Source of the DNA: Rhizobium sp. WYCCWR10014
GTDB taxonomy: Bacteria; Pseudomonadota; Alphaproteobacteria; Rhizobiales; Rhizobiaceae
Reading direction: 5' to 3'
Assembly: GCF_001657485.1 (NCBI RefSeq)
Contig: NZ_LXFU01000041.1
Coordinates: forward strand, 179,604-243,603
DNA length: 64,000 nucleotides
The translations under genes were made by a program, and so were the position numbers. Shown here one piece after another: positions 1-8,577 of this stretch. Each line of letters begins with the position of its first letter. The first letter of the stretch is position 1. The notes beneath the pieces were generated by a model. It searched no databases. It was not told where the DNA came from and was given only the letters and a program-made list of their open reading frames with translations.

Positions 1-1
1 C

Positions 2-763
2 GGCGTCAGTTATGGCGGGCGCAGGCGCTCGCGCGACGATTATCTCGACATGCTCGACGATCTCGCGCTCCATCCGAAGACGGCGGCGCATATCAGCCGC
101 AAGCTCGCGGTGCATTTCGTCTCCGACCAGCCTGACGAGGGGATGGTGTCCGATATGGCCGAAACCTGGAAGAAAACGGATGGCGATCTGACTGCCGTCT
201 ACACCGCCATGCTCGACCATCCCGCCGCCTGGCGCGACGAGGGCGCCAAGGCGCGCCAGCCCTTCGACTATATCGTCACCGGCCTGAGGGCGCTGAATGC
301 GGGGCCGGTCAACGGCGTCGTCGGCAGTTTCCTGGCGGCGAACCAGCAGGGCACGGACGAGGGCGACATGGCGGCGAACACGCCTGGCATGGCTGGATCG
401 CCGGTGACGACCGATCCCGCCGGCGAGGCAAGGGAGAAGCGCCTCAAAGCCTTCCAGACGGCGCGGGCGCTGGGGCAGGGGGCACTCAGGCGCATGGGCC
501 AGCCGACCTGGCTGCCGCCGAGCCCGGCCGGTTTCGAGGAAGGCTTCTCCGCCTGGATCACCGGCAGCCAGCTCGCCGAGCGGTTGGCCTGGGCAAGGCG
601 GGCCGCGGCACAGTTCGGCCGGGACGAGGATCCGCGCGAATTCCTGAAATCGACGCTTGCCGATGCCGCCCGCGACGAGACGATCCGCGTGGTGTCGCAG
701 GCGCCGAACAAGATCAGCGGGCTGACGCTGGTGCTGGCATCGCCCGAATTCAACCGCCGATAG
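2..763 (+). CDS. DUF1800 family protein, C-terminal part (5' end outside window)
   Basis: The frame is open from base 2 with no start codon of its own before the ATG at 50, so this is the last 253 residues of a longer protein that begins left of the window. Recognised features are the alpha-helical HISRKLAVHFVSD segment and the terminal LASPEFNRR, both typical of the C-terminus of DUF1800 proteins. These are usually about 450-600 residues and exported. The gene ends 11 bases before a DUF1501 gene on the same strand. The two families are routinely found as a pair and are thought to act together at the envelope, but their reaction is unknown. Confidence 0.85.
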   Translation, partial: GVSYGGRRRSRDDYLDMLDDLALHPKTAAHISRKLAVHFVSDQPDEGMVSDMAETWKKTDGDLTAVYTAMLDHPAAWRDEGAKARQPFDYIVTGLRALNAGPVNGVVGSFLAANQQGTDEGDMAANTPGMAGSPVTTDPAGEAREKRLKAFQTARALGQGALRRMGQPTWLPPSPAGFEEGFSAWITGSQLAERLAWARRAAAQFGRDEDPREFLKSTLADAARDETIRVVSQAPNKISGLTLVLASPEFNRR

Positions 764-774
764 GAGCCTCTGTC

Positions 775-1947
775 ATGAACCGGATTTCGCTCTCCCGCCG
801 CGGCTTTCTGACGTCGGCCTGCTGTCTTGCCGCTGCTCCCATCTTCACGCCCGTTACTTTCGCGGCGATGCCGGGTGACAACCGTTTCGTCACCATCGTG
901 CTGCGGGGCGCGATGGACGGGCTGGATCTTGTGCAGCCCTATGGCGATGCCGGCTTTGCGGCGCTCAGGCCGACGCTGGCGCTGACGCCCGATACCGGGC
1001 TTCTCGATCTCGATGGCCATTTCGGCCTCAATCCTGCGGCGGCCGAGCTGATGCCGCTGTGGAAGAGCCGGGAGCTTGCCTTCGTGCATGCGGTGTCGAC
1101 GCCCTACCGCGACCAGCGCAGCCATTTCGACGGGCAGGACATGCTGGAATCCGGTGGCGAGCATGTCGCCGAGGAAAAGACGGGTTGGCTGAACCGGGCG
1201 CTCGCCGTCATTCCGCGCTCGGATGCGCGCAAGGCGATCGACATCAACACTTCGACGGAGCTGATCCTCTCCGGACCCAACAATGTCGATGTATGGGCGT
1301 CGGATTCCAATCTGACGCCTGCGCGCGACGAGATGCAGTACCTGGCGCGGCTCTATGCCGGCGATCCGCCGTTCGCCGAGGCGCTTGCCGAGGCGACGCG
1401 GGCCGACACCGCCTCGATTATAGTCGAGCTGGAGGGCCAGCGCGGCGCCAAGATCGCCGATGTGGCGGCGCTCGCCGGCAACATGCTGAAGGGCGATTAC
1501 CGCATCGCCAGCTTCTCGATATCAGGCTGGGACACGCATATCGGCCAGGCCGGCCAGTTCAAACGGCCGGTGCAGGACCTTTCGCAGGCGATCAATACCC
1601 TGAAGACCACGCTCGGGCCTGAGATCTGGGCAAAGACGGTGGTGCTTGCCATGACCGAGTTCGGCCGCACCGTGCGCCAGAACGGCTCAGCCGGCACCGA
1701 CCACGGCACCGGCGGGTGCGCGCTGCTTGCCGGCGGCGCCATCAACGGCGGCCGCATCCTCGGCCGTTGGCCCGGCATCGGCGACGGCCAGCTACTCGAC
1801 GACCGCGACCTGATGCCGACCGCCGACGTGCGCGAGCTTGCGGCGGCGATGCTTTATCGGCAGTTCGACGTCAGTGCCGATGATTTGACGGCGAAGATTT
1901 TTCCGGGGCTGGGGTTCGACAAGGGGTCGCAGTTTCTCAAGGCGTGA
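775..1947 (+). CDS. DUF1501 family protein with Tat signal
   Basis: 390 residues. The N-terminus carries a twin-arginine signal (SRRGFLTS at residues 7-14, then a hydrophobic stretch ending near residue 30), so the folded protein is probably exported to the periplasm. The body matches the DUF1501 family, a relative of sulfatases and alkaline phosphatases. The C-terminal MTEFGRT (293-299) and TDHGTGG (308-314) segments are the conserved, likely metal-binding part. It lies 11 bases after the DUF1800 gene and is probably co-transcribed with it. The substrate is unknown. Family assignment is firm and function is not. Confidence 0.9.
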   Translation: MNRISLSRRGFLTSACCLAAAPIFTPVTFAAMPGDNRFVTIVLRGAMDGLDLVQPYGDAGFAALRPTLALTPDTGLLDLDGHFGLNPAAAELMPLWKSRELAFVHAVSTPYRDQRSHFDGQDMLESGGEHVAEEKTGWLNRALAVIPRSDARKAIDINTSTELILSGPNNVDVWASDSNLTPARDEMQYLARLYAGDPPFAEALAEATRADTASIIVELEGQRGAKIADVAALAGNMLKGDYRIASFSISGWDTHIGQAGQFKRPVQDLSQAINTLKTTLGPEIWAKTVVLAMTEFGRTVRQNGSAGTDHGTGGCALLAGGAINGGRILGRWPGIGDGQLLDDRDLMPTADVRELAAAMLYRQFDVSADDLTAKIFPGLGFDKGSQFLKA

Positions 1948-2024
1948 GGCTTGGCCCACTTCTCCTCCTCTGTGGCAGCACAGTAAGGAGGGGAGGGGCG
2001 GGGCGGCGCGGCACGCCGGCCAGC

Positions 2025-2157
2025 CCTCGTCCTGAGGTGCGCAGGCCGCAGACTGGAGCCTCGAAGGACGGGGGCGGGTGACTTCGGCGACATCGGCATT
2101 TTGCCGAGGCGGGTGGCCGGCCTCTTCGAGGCCCCTGTGGGGCACCTCAGGCTGAGG
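2025..2157. repeat. RIME-like palindromic intergenic element
   Basis: The space between the two convergent genes contains a large interrupted inverted repeat. CCTCGTCCTGAGGTGC at 2025-2040 pairs with GCACCTCAGGCTGAGG at 2142-2157 with two mismatches, and GGAGCCTCGAAGGACG at 2055-2070 partly pairs with the CTCTTCGAGGCCCC segment near 2122-2135. This size and design resemble the Rhizobium intergenic mosaic elements (RIME). It may also end transcription from both sides. Only one copy is visible here, so repetition is inferred. Confidence 0.55.
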
Positions 2158-2171
2158 CTGGAGAGAGGGCC

Positions 2172-3173
2172 TTAGCGGCCGGTCATCTTCAGCGCTGCCT
2201 CGGGTAGCCGCTCGCCTTGGACCTCGATCTCCGACAGGGCTGCGTCGATTTCGGCGAGGTCCTCGGGCAGCAGGTCGACGTCTACCGCCCCGAGATTTTC
2301 TTCCAGCCGATGCTGCTTCGTTGTTCCCGGGATCGGGACGATCCATGGCTTTTGGGACAGTAGCCAGGAGAGAGCGATCTGTGCGGGTGTTGCGCCCTTG
2401 CGATCGCCGATCCGCCTGATCAGGTCGACGAGCGCAAAATTGGCCTTGCGGGCTTCAGGTGAAAAGCGCGGCACGCTGTTGCGGAAATCGCTAGGATCGA
2501 ACTTGGTGTTCTCGTCGATCTTGCCGGTCAGGAAGCCTGCGCCGAGCGGGCTGAAGGGCACGAAACCGATGCCGAGTTCCTGAAGGGTGGGCAACAGTTC
2601 CGCCTCGGGGCCGCGCCAGAAGAGCGAATATTCGCTCTGGACGGCAGTCACCTTCTGGACGGCATGGGCGCGGCGGATTGTCTGAACGCCGGCTTCGGAA
2701 AGGCCGAAATATTTCACCTTGCCGGCTGCGATCAGCTCCTTGACGGCACCGGCCACATCTTCGATCGGCACGTCGGGATCGACGCGATGCTGATAGAAGA
2801 GGTCGATACGGTCCGTCTTCAGGCGGCGCAGACAAGCATCGGCAACCGCCTTGACATGATCGGGGCGGCTGTTGGTGCCGCCGCTGCGTTCACCGGTTTG
2901 CTGATCGATATCGAAGCCAAATTTGGTGGCGATGACCACTTGGTCGCGGATCGGTGCGAGCGCCTTGCCGACAAGCTCTTCATTGGCAAAAGGGCCATAG
3001 GCTTCAGCCGTGTCGAAGAAGGTCACGCCCTGATCATGGGCGGTGCGCATCAATCTGATCATGTCGGCTTCGTCGGCGGGCGGGCCGTAGGCGACGCTCA
3101 TGCTCATGCAGCCGAGGCCAAGTGCCGAGACTTCGAGATCGCCGATAGTGCGCTTCTTCATGGTCGTATCCAT
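2172..3173 (-). CDS. Aldo/keto reductase
   Basis: 333 residues, a full-length NADPH-dependent aldo/keto reductase of the bacterial type related to AKR11-13. The catalytic tetrad is visible: Asp54 and Tyr59 in FFDTAEAYG, Lys84 in VVIATKFG and His129 in FYQHRVD. The C-terminal IPGTTKQHRLEEN motif binds the cofactor phosphate. The start at 3173 lies very close to AGGA. An alternative ATG at 3161 (MKKRTIGDLEV) fits the usual family N-terminus and has better spacing. The gene diverges from a LysR regulator with 144 bases between them, which suggests that the regulator controls it. The aldehyde or ketone substrate cannot be told. Confidence 0.93.
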   Translation of the reverse strand: MDTTMKKRTIGDLEVSALGLGCMSMSVAYGPPADEADMIRLMRTAHDQGVTFFDTAEAYGPFANEELVGKALAPIRDQVVIATKFGFDIDQQTGERSGGTNSRPDHVKAVADACLRRLKTDRIDLFYQHRVDPDVPIEDVAGAVKELIAAGKVKYFGLSEAGVQTIRRAHAVQKVTAVQSEYSLFWRGPEAELLPTLQELGIGFVPFSPLGAGFLTGKIDENTKFDPSDFRNSVPRFSPEARKANFALVDLIRRIGDRKGATPAQIALSWLLSQKPWIVPIPGTTKQHRLEENLGAVDVDLLPEDLAEIDAALSEIEVQGERLPEAALKMTGR

Positions 3174-3317
3174 TCCTGGTTTTGTTAAGGCTCGGGGCAG
3201 TCCGCTCCGCGGCGCGGGAGCAGCCAGTCTCGCAGTCGAGTTGACGTGAACTTAGTCCTCGTGTCAGCTTTCGATTAGATGCTGTAATGCGCATGGACCT
3301 ATAAGGCGTACTAATGA

Positions 3318-4217
3318 ATGCCCCAGGACAACAATTTCAATGAACTCGTCGCCTTTCTCACCGTCGCGAGGGAACGGAGCTTCACCAGGGCCGCCGCCAA
3401 GCTCGGCGTGTCGCAATCAGCGTTGAGCCAGACGGTACGTGGTCTCGAAGAGAAGCTCGGGCTTCGGCTTTTGACCCGCACGACCAGAAGCGTGTCGCCG
3501 ACGCAGGCAGGAGAACGCCTGCTGGAGCGGGTCGGGCCGAGATTTGAAGAAATCCAGTTCGAGATCGCCGCCTTGAGCGAAATGCGCGAGCGGCCGGCCG
3601 GCACCATTCGCATCACGGCAGGCGAGCATCCTGCGATTTCCGTTCTCGCCCCGGCATTGGCGCGGTTTCTTCCTGATAATCCTGATATCAATGTCGAGGT
3701 GATCGTCGACTACGGCCTGACCGACATCGTCGCCGAGCGCTACGACGCCGGCATCCGGCTCGGCGAGCATTTGGCGAAGGACATGATCGCGGTTCGGATC
3801 GGCCCCGAGGTATGCATGGCGGTCGTTGGAGCGCCTTCCTACTTCGAGGACCATCCGCGCCCTGATGTCCCGCAAGATCTGACGGCTCACAACTGCATCA
3901 ATATGCGGCTGCCTACACACGGGACGATATATCCCTGGGAGTTCGAGAAGGACGGACGTGAACTGCGCGTGCGTGTCGAGGGCCAGACGGTGTTCAATAA
4001 CATCGCCATGCGGATCGGCGCCGTGCTGGACGGGCTGGGATTGGCCTACATGCCCGAGGACCAGGTTCAGTCCTACATTGAAGACGGGCGACTGACCCGG
4101 GTTCTCAAGGACTGGTGCCAGCCCTTCCCTGGATACCATCTCTACTATCCGAACAGGCGGCATGCATCTCCCGCCTTCACGCTATTCGTCGATGCGCTCC
4201 GCTATAGAGGAAAGTAA
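3318..4217 (+). CDS. LysR-family transcriptional regulator
   Basis: 299 residues. The N-terminal winged helix-turn-helix (about residues 5-64, with FTRAAAKLGVSQSALSQTVRGLE) is followed by a substrate-binding domain (about 90-295). It belongs to the large LysR group whose members often sit next to reductases. Possible targets are the divergent aldo/keto reductase on one side and the exported hydrolase/P460 cluster starting at 4359 on the other. The upstream space contains no perfect long palindrome, but GTCTAAT elements follow the gene at 4269-4302. The effector is unknown. Confidence 0.93.
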   Translation: MPQDNNFNELVAFLTVARERSFTRAAAKLGVSQSALSQTVRGLEEKLGLRLLTRTTRSVSPTQAGERLLERVGPRFEEIQFEIAALSEMRERPAGTIRITAGEHPAISVLAPALARFLPDNPDINVEVIVDYGLTDIVAERYDAGIRLGEHLAKDMIAVRIGPEVCMAVVGAPSYFEDHPRPDVPQDLTAHNCINMRLPTHGTIYPWEFEKDGRELRVRVEGQTVFNNIAMRIGAVLDGLGLAYMPEDQVQSYIEDGRLTRVLKDWCQPFPGYHLYYPNRRHASPAFTLFVDALRYRGK

Positions 4218-4268
4218 TGCCGATTTTATTCCATCACAACTTATCAACAGCTTGTGATTAATTAGTCT

Positions 4269-4302
4269 GTCTAATAGACCCTAGCTGTCCGAGGCGTCTA
4301 AT
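4269..4302. promoter_or_regulatory. Possible LysR binding region upstream of the hydrolase cluster
   Basis: GTCTAATAGAC at 4269-4279 is a perfect 5-bp-arm palindrome, and a further GTCTAAT occurs at 4296-4302. Both lie 57-90 bases before the ATG at 4359. The spacing and AT-rich dyads are compatible with a LysR site, and a LysR gene is immediately upstream. The assignment is inference only. Confidence 0.3.
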
Positions 4303-4358
4303 CCTTTCCGTGCAATGCCGCTACTTTCTCGCCATCTGAAACGAAGCGAGAAGCCGAC

Positions 4359-5447
4359 ATGCGATGTGGATTGTCCAACACCCTGGCCGCATTGCTGCTT
4401 GCCTCAGCGCAGCTTGCCGCGCCATTGGCGACAGCTGCCGATGCGGTAAAGCCGGAGCCATTGGTCGTCCAGGAGCAGGGCAGCTTTGCCGTCGGGGGAA
4501 CCAGCACGACGGCGCCCGGAACCTTCGACCCGCTGAAACCTCTCGATCCCTCAGGACAGACCTATCACGGCGATCATGCCTTTGCCTTCTATCAGGTGCC
4601 GGCAAACCCGCGTCAGTACCCGATCGTGATGTGGCACGGTGCCGGACAATTCTCCAAGACCTGGGAGACGACGCCCGACGGTCGCGAAGGCTTCCAGAAC
4701 ATCTTCCTGCGTCGAGGCTTCTCCACCTATCTCCTCGACCAGCCGCGCCGGGGCGGGGCGGGGCGGAGCATGACCGAGACAACAGTGAAGCCGACGTCAG
4801 ACGAGCAGCTCTGGTTCAACCAGTTCCGTGTCGGCATCTGGCCGAACTATTTCGACGGCGTGCAATTCTCCCGCGATCCGGAAGCGCTGAACCAGTATTT
4901 TCGCGCGATGACGCCGAACACCGGGCCGTTCGACATGGACGTCGTGTCGAATGCGGTGGCAAAGCTGTTCGAGAAAATTGGTCCCGGCATTCTTTTCACT
5001 CACTCGCAGGGTGGCGGACCGGGCTGGCTAACAGCCATCAAGAGCGACAAGGTTAAAGCCATCGTCGCCTTCGAACCTGGCAGCAGCTTCGTGTTCCCGG
5101 CAGGCGAGGTGCCCGCCGATATGCCGAGCGCCTTCGACACGCTGAAGGGCGTGCCGGTGCCGATGGACGACTTTCTCAAACTCACGAAGATCCCGATCGT
5201 GATCTATTACGGCGACAACATCCCCGACCAGCCGACAACGATGCCGGCGCAGGACAGCTGGCGGGTGCGCCTGGCAATGGCCCGCCTATGGCGGGACACG
5301 GTGAACAAGCATGGCGGCGATGTCACCGTCGTGCACCTTCCCGAGATCGGCATCCGCGGCAACACCCACTTCGCGTTCTCCGACCTGAACAACATCCAGA
5401 TCGCTGACCTGGTCTCGGCTTTCCTTAGCGAGAAGAAGCTCGACTGA
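4359..5447 (+). CDS. Exported alpha/beta hydrolase
   Basis: 362 residues. A Sec signal peptide (residues 1 to about 26, ending ATAADA) precedes an alpha/beta hydrolase fold. MWHGAGQF supplies the oxyanion-hole region and THSQGGGPG places the nucleophile at Ser216. A late His in GNTHFAF is the candidate catalytic base. Relatives are annotated as esterases or lipases of unknown substrate. It opens a run of four same-strand genes (hydrolase, CMD protein, P460-like cytochrome, DUF4405) with short gaps of 16-70 bases. That suggests a periplasmic oxidation or detoxification unit controlled by the upstream LysR gene. Confidence 0.85.
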   Translation: MRCGLSNTLAALLLASAQLAAPLATAADAVKPEPLVVQEQGSFAVGGTSTTAPGTFDPLKPLDPSGQTYHGDHAFAFYQVPANPRQYPIVMWHGAGQFSKTWETTPDGREGFQNIFLRRGFSTYLLDQPRRGGAGRSMTETTVKPTSDEQLWFNQFRVGIWPNYFDGVQFSRDPEALNQYFRAMTPNTGPFDMDVVSNAVAKLFEKIGPGILFTHSQGGGPGWLTAIKSDKVKAIVAFEPGSSFVFPAGEVPADMPSAFDTLKGVPVPMDDFLKLTKIPIVIYYGDNIPDQPTTMPAQDSWRVRLAMARLWRDTVNKHGGDVTVVHLPEIGIRGNTHFAFSDLNNIQIADLVSAFLSEKKLD

Positions 5448-5463
5448 TCTCGGAAACCATGAG

Positions 5464-5889
5464 GTGAAGTCCGTGAAACAACTGTTGGGAAACTTGATGC
5501 TGTCCGCCAGCATGATGCTGGCCGTTCTGCCGGGCGTCGTCAGCGCTCAGACGCCGGCCGAAGGCGACGACAAGTCCCGGCGCTCGCGCGCCCAGCAACT
5601 GATGGGCGCGACCGCGCCGAAGCTGGCTGAACTGACAGACGACGTCCTCTATGGCGACATATGGGAGCGCCCGCAGCTGTCGAAGCGGGATCGCAGCCTC
5701 GTCACTGTTGCCGCTCTGATCGCTATGAACCGGCCCGACCAGCTCAGATCCCATCTTGCCATGGCCCGCCAGAACGGTGTGACCGAGGACGAACTGATCG
5801 AGACTATCACCCATCTTGCCTTCTACGCCGGCTGGCCGAATGCGGTCTCGGCCGTTGCCGTCGCGAAAGACGTGTTCGGACGTGAATGA
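5464..5889 (+). CDS. Exported carboxymuconolactone decarboxylase (CMD) family protein
   Basis: 141 residues starting at GTG, with a second in-frame GTG at 5473. A signal peptide (residues 1-28, ending VVSAQ) is followed by a CMD/AhpD-like helical domain: RDRSLVTVAALIAMNRPDQLRSHL and the GVTEDELIETITHLAFYAG helix are family hallmarks. There is no cysteine in the protein, so it lacks the CxxC redox centre of AhpD and is closer to the gamma-carboxymuconolactone decarboxylase type. It lies 16 bases after the exported hydrolase. A signal peptide on this family is less common and suggests a periplasmic substrate. Confidence 0.85.
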   Translation: MKSVKQLLGNLMLSASMMLAVLPGVVSAQTPAEGDDKSRRSRAQQLMGATAPKLAELTDDVLYGDIWERPQLSKRDRSLVTVAALIAMNRPDQLRSHLAMARQNGVTEDELIETITHLAFYAGWPNAVSAVAVAKDVFGRE

Positions 5890-5959
5890 GACGAGCGGCC
5901 TTCCGCTTTTGCCGAAGCCGGTCGCCCAAATCTTCCGCACAAAACCAGGAAAGACATCC

Positions 5960-6442
5960 ATGCGTCATCTCATCAAGCGCCTTTCCATCCTCTTTGCCAT
6001 GGCCGGCGCCGTAGTTCTGGTCGGCTGGAAGGTCGACGCCGAGCCGAACCGGACGACGCTGCCCGAATTGGCAGGCCTCGTTCATTACACGACCGTCAGG
6101 CGCGGCAACGTGACCGAGCATATCATGACGACGAATGAAGCCATCCAGGCGGTGAAGAACGGGCAACCTGTTCCCGACGGTACGCACTTCGTGCTGGTCG
6201 ATTACCGCGATGGGGAAGTCTATCGCACCTTCGTTATGGAAAAGGGCCGCGGCTGGGGCGGCGATTATGACGAAGACCGTCGCACCGGCGACTGGCAGTT
6301 CCAATGGTTCAAGCCGGACGGCAGCGTCAACATGGCCGAGAACACGGCGCGGTGCCAGTCCTGTCATTCGTCCAGGGCCGACGAAGACTTCCTCTACACC
6401 CTCGACGCTCTCAAGGAATTTAACGGAGCCGTCATTGACTAG
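5960..6442 (+). CDS. Cytochrome P460-family haem protein
   Basis: 160 residues, counted from the ATG at 5960, because a longer frame from 5816 would overlap the preceding gene. An N-terminal hydrophobic segment (residues 8-22) is a signal or anchor. The C-terminus has one c-type haem motif, CQSCH (Cys132, Cys135, His136), followed by SRADEDFLYT. This arrangement, with FVLVDYRDGEVY and ENTARCQSCH, matches the cytochrome P460 domain family. The Lys cross-link typical of true P460 cannot be confirmed by eye. It is probably a periplasmic redox partner of the neighbouring DUF4405 membrane protein. Confidence 0.75.
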   Translation: MRHLIKRLSILFAMAGAVVLVGWKVDAEPNRTTLPELAGLVHYTTVRRGNVTEHIMTTNEAIQAVKNGQPVPDGTHFVLVDYRDGEVYRTFVMEKGRGWGGDYDEDRRTGDWQFQWFKPDGSVNMAENTARCQSCHSSRADEDFLYTLDALKEFNGAVID

Positions 6443-6475
6443 GCCGGACCGAATCTCCGGCGAGGGCATCGCATC

Positions 6476-7174
6476 GTGAGTCCTTTTTTCGTGATCCGCC
6501 TTGTGCTCGACTTCACCGCCGCCGGGCTGCTTCTGGCCGCGCTCGCCTACTGGTGGCTCGATAACACCTCGCATGAGTTGATCGGCACTGGCATGTTCGT
6601 CCTTCTCGTCTCGCACAACGTCTTCAACAGGCGATGGTGGGCGCGCCTTCCAAAGGCGGTGCGCGGCAGGCCGAGTTTTCTGACAATCGCTTCGAATATC
6701 TCAATCGCCTTGGCGATATCAGCATTGCTGGTGACCAGCGTGCTGATTTCCCGCACGGTGTTTGCTTTCCTCCCCTTGAGCGGCGGGCCGACGGCACGCG
6801 AAATTCACATCCTCGCGGCGTACTGGGCATTCATTCTCGCAGCGGTTCATCTTGGCCTTCACTGGTCGATGATCATGGTGGTCATAGGCAGGCTGTTGCG
6901 GGTCGGTGCGCCAAACGCGATCCGGACCGCATGCCTTCGTGCCGTTGCGGGCGCAATTGCCGCATACGGCATTCACAGCCTGTTCGTCATGGGAATTGGA
7001 GACAAGCTCATGGCTCTGCCGTCGATCGATTTTTGGGACTTCCAGGAGTCGACCATCGGGTTCTTTTTGCATCACATCGCGATACTGGGGGCGTGCGCAT
7101 GTGCTGCCTATTATGCGGCTGTCTGGCTTCGATGGGCAGGTGCGGTGCGGCGGGTGGCGGATGCCGGCGAGTGA
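6476..7174 (+). CDS. DUF4405-type membrane protein (probable b-haem subunit)
   Basis: 232 residues from GTG. Five or six hydrophobic helices are evident, with histidines in SHNVFNRRWW (near residue 42) and in the IHILAAYW...VHLGLHW region (about 107-125), plus FFLHHIAILG near 195. Such His-bearing four- to six-helix proteins belong to the DUF4405/cytochrome b561-like group, expected to bind haem b and move electrons across the inner membrane. It directly follows the P460-like gene, so an electron path between periplasmic cytochrome and quinone pool is plausible. No biochemical role is known. Confidence 0.65.
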   Translation: MSPFFVIRLVLDFTAAGLLLAALAYWWLDNTSHELIGTGMFVLLVSHNVFNRRWWARLPKAVRGRPSFLTIASNISIALAISALLVTSVLISRTVFAFLPLSGGPTAREIHILAAYWAFILAAVHLGLHWSMIMVVIGRLLRVGAPNAIRTACLRAVAGAIAAYGIHSLFVMGIGDKLMALPSIDFWDFQESTIGFFLHHIAILGACACAAYYAAVWLRWAGAVRRVADAGE

Positions 7175-7247
7175 TGTTGTGACGGCTGTGGGGATATGGA
7201 GTTTGCGGCTGCCCGGCCCTTCGCTTGGGCTCAGGGCGTTCGACGTT

Positions 7248-7287
7248 GCAATCGATTCACTGGATCGATTGCTCCCGCTTCGCGGGA
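7248..7287. terminator. Double hairpin between convergent genes
   Basis: GCAATCGAT (7248-7256) pairs perfectly with ATCGATTGC (7264-7272), and directly after it TCCCGC (7273-7278) pairs with GCGGGA (7282-7287). Two adjacent perfect stems between genes that face each other fit a bidirectional terminator. No long T run follows. Confidence 0.5.
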
Positions 7288-7294
7288 CCACGTC

Positions 7295-7882
7295 TCACCC
7301 CAGCACATCATAAAGCCGGAAGATGAAGCTTATCTGGTAGATCAGGTTGGCGATGACGAAGGTGGCGTGGAAGCGGCGGTTGGGTGTCCAGGCGGCGATG
7401 GTGCAGAGGATGATGTAGACAATGTTGCGCGCGGGATATTCCCAGCCGAGAGAGAGGATGCGTTCATGACCTTTGATCGCCGTATCGAGAATATCGACGG
7501 CGTAGGTCAGGCCGAGGATGCCGAAGAACCATTTGCGCCGGGAAATGAAATATTCTTCGTAGCCGCCATATTCGTCGAGCGAGGCAGGAAAGAGCAGGGC
7601 GCAGAGCAGGAAGAACAGGCTGCAGAAGCAGATCAGGAAGAGATAGATGCCAAAGCCGATGGCCGGCACGGCCTGCAAGCGATATTCCCACCACCAGATA
7701 TGGATGATGAACAGGAACATCGACAGCGCCCAGCCAAGATGGATGGGGTAGACCTTGGCCTTGGCTGGATGCTGGACGATGCCGGCAACGCCGGTCAGCA
7801 CCCTGGCGAGCGAAAGGCTGATGACCATGCCCATCACCACCTTGATGTGAAGGAAGACCTCCGGTGAGCTGACCGTTTCCAT
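7295..7882 (-). CDS. Conserved multi-pass membrane protein, unknown function
   Basis: 195 residues from the ATG at 7882. The frame stays open further upstream but there overlaps the thioesterase gene. About five hydrophobic segments can be seen: VFLHIKVVMGMVISL, HLGWALSMFLFIIHIW, IGFGIYLFLICFCSLFFLL, RKWFFGILGLTYAVDIL and NIVYIILCTIAAW. There is no recognised motif and no signal cleavage site. It is transcribed with the thioesterase gene 19 bases upstream. I do not recognise the family. The protein looks like a small integral membrane protein with no catalytic signature. Confidence 0.7.
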   Translation of the reverse strand: METVSSPEVFLHIKVVMGMVISLSLARVLTGVAGIVQHPAKAKVYPIHLGWALSMFLFIIHIWWWEYRLQAVPAIGFGIYLFLICFCSLFFLLCALLFPASLDEYGGYEEYFISRRKWFFGILGLTYAVDILDTAIKGHERILSLGWEYPARNIVYIILCTIAAWTPNRRFHATFVIANLIYQISFIFRLYDVLG

Positions 7883-7901
7883 GCTTTCGATCCTTGGTCT
7901 G

Positions 7902-8288
7902 TCACTCCTCGGGGACTTGCTTCGGTTTGCCCTCTTCGTCGAGCGCCACCATGATGAAGGTGCCCGCCGTGACCTTTTCCATCTTGGCGTAACGCGCGCG
8001 GTGTGCCCAGGCTTCGACGCAGAGGGTGATCGAGGTGCGGCCGACGCGGTCAATATCGGTATAGACAGAAAGCGTATCGCCGATCTTGACCGGCAGCTCG
8101 AAGGCCATCTCCTTGACAGCGGCGGTGACGACGCGACCCTTGGCACGCTCTGCAGCGCGGATGCCGGAGGCAAGGTCCATCTGCGCCATGACCCAGCCGC
8201 CGAAGATATCGCCAGCCGGATTGGCATCGCCCGGCATGGCAAGCGTCCTCAGCGTCAATTCGCCTCTCGGCTTGGCGGCATCGGTCAT
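7902..8288 (-). CDS. Acyl-CoA thioesterase, hotdog fold (YciA-like)
   Basis: 128 residues from the ATG at 8288. The segment NPAGDIFGGWVMAQMD (residues 23-38) is the hallmark of the YciA/BFIT hotdog thioesterases: the Asp in GDIFGGW is catalytic and the following helix forms the hotdog sausage. The protein releases free acids from short or medium acyl-CoAs in the cytoplasm. Length matches YciA (about 130). It precedes a membrane protein gene by 19 bases, and there is no other metabolic context. Confidence 0.9.
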   Translation of the reverse strand: MTDAAKPRGELTLRTLAMPGDANPAGDIFGGWVMAQMDLASGIRAAERAKGRVVTAAVKEMAFELPVKIGDTLSVYTDIDRVGRTSITLCVEAWAHRARYAKMEKVTAGTFIMVALDEEGKPKQVPEE

Positions 8289-8577
8289 CAAGGGTTCTCC
8301 ATCTGGTGCGGTCGTGAGCGGGTGATTCACTGGGAAGCACCCTAGTGCAAAGGCTGAGGGCTGTAAAAGACGGCAAGGCCAAGCGCTACGGACGGCCGGC
8401 GGGAAAAATGTTGCTGCCGTTGCCGATTGAAATTTCATTCGATTTCAAATGGTTGAATTTTACCGATGTCACCTTCCCTTACGTTATTTAATCTTCTTCT
8501 AATTAAGCTTTACGCTCCAGTAATTCCGGCAATTCAGAATGCGATCGATCTCAAATACAAGAATCGCCGGGAACCTC

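Noticed and set aside
7200..7294. Possible short gene after the DUF4405 gene
   Set aside because: The frames here consist mainly of hairpin arms between two convergent genes and have no ribosome site.
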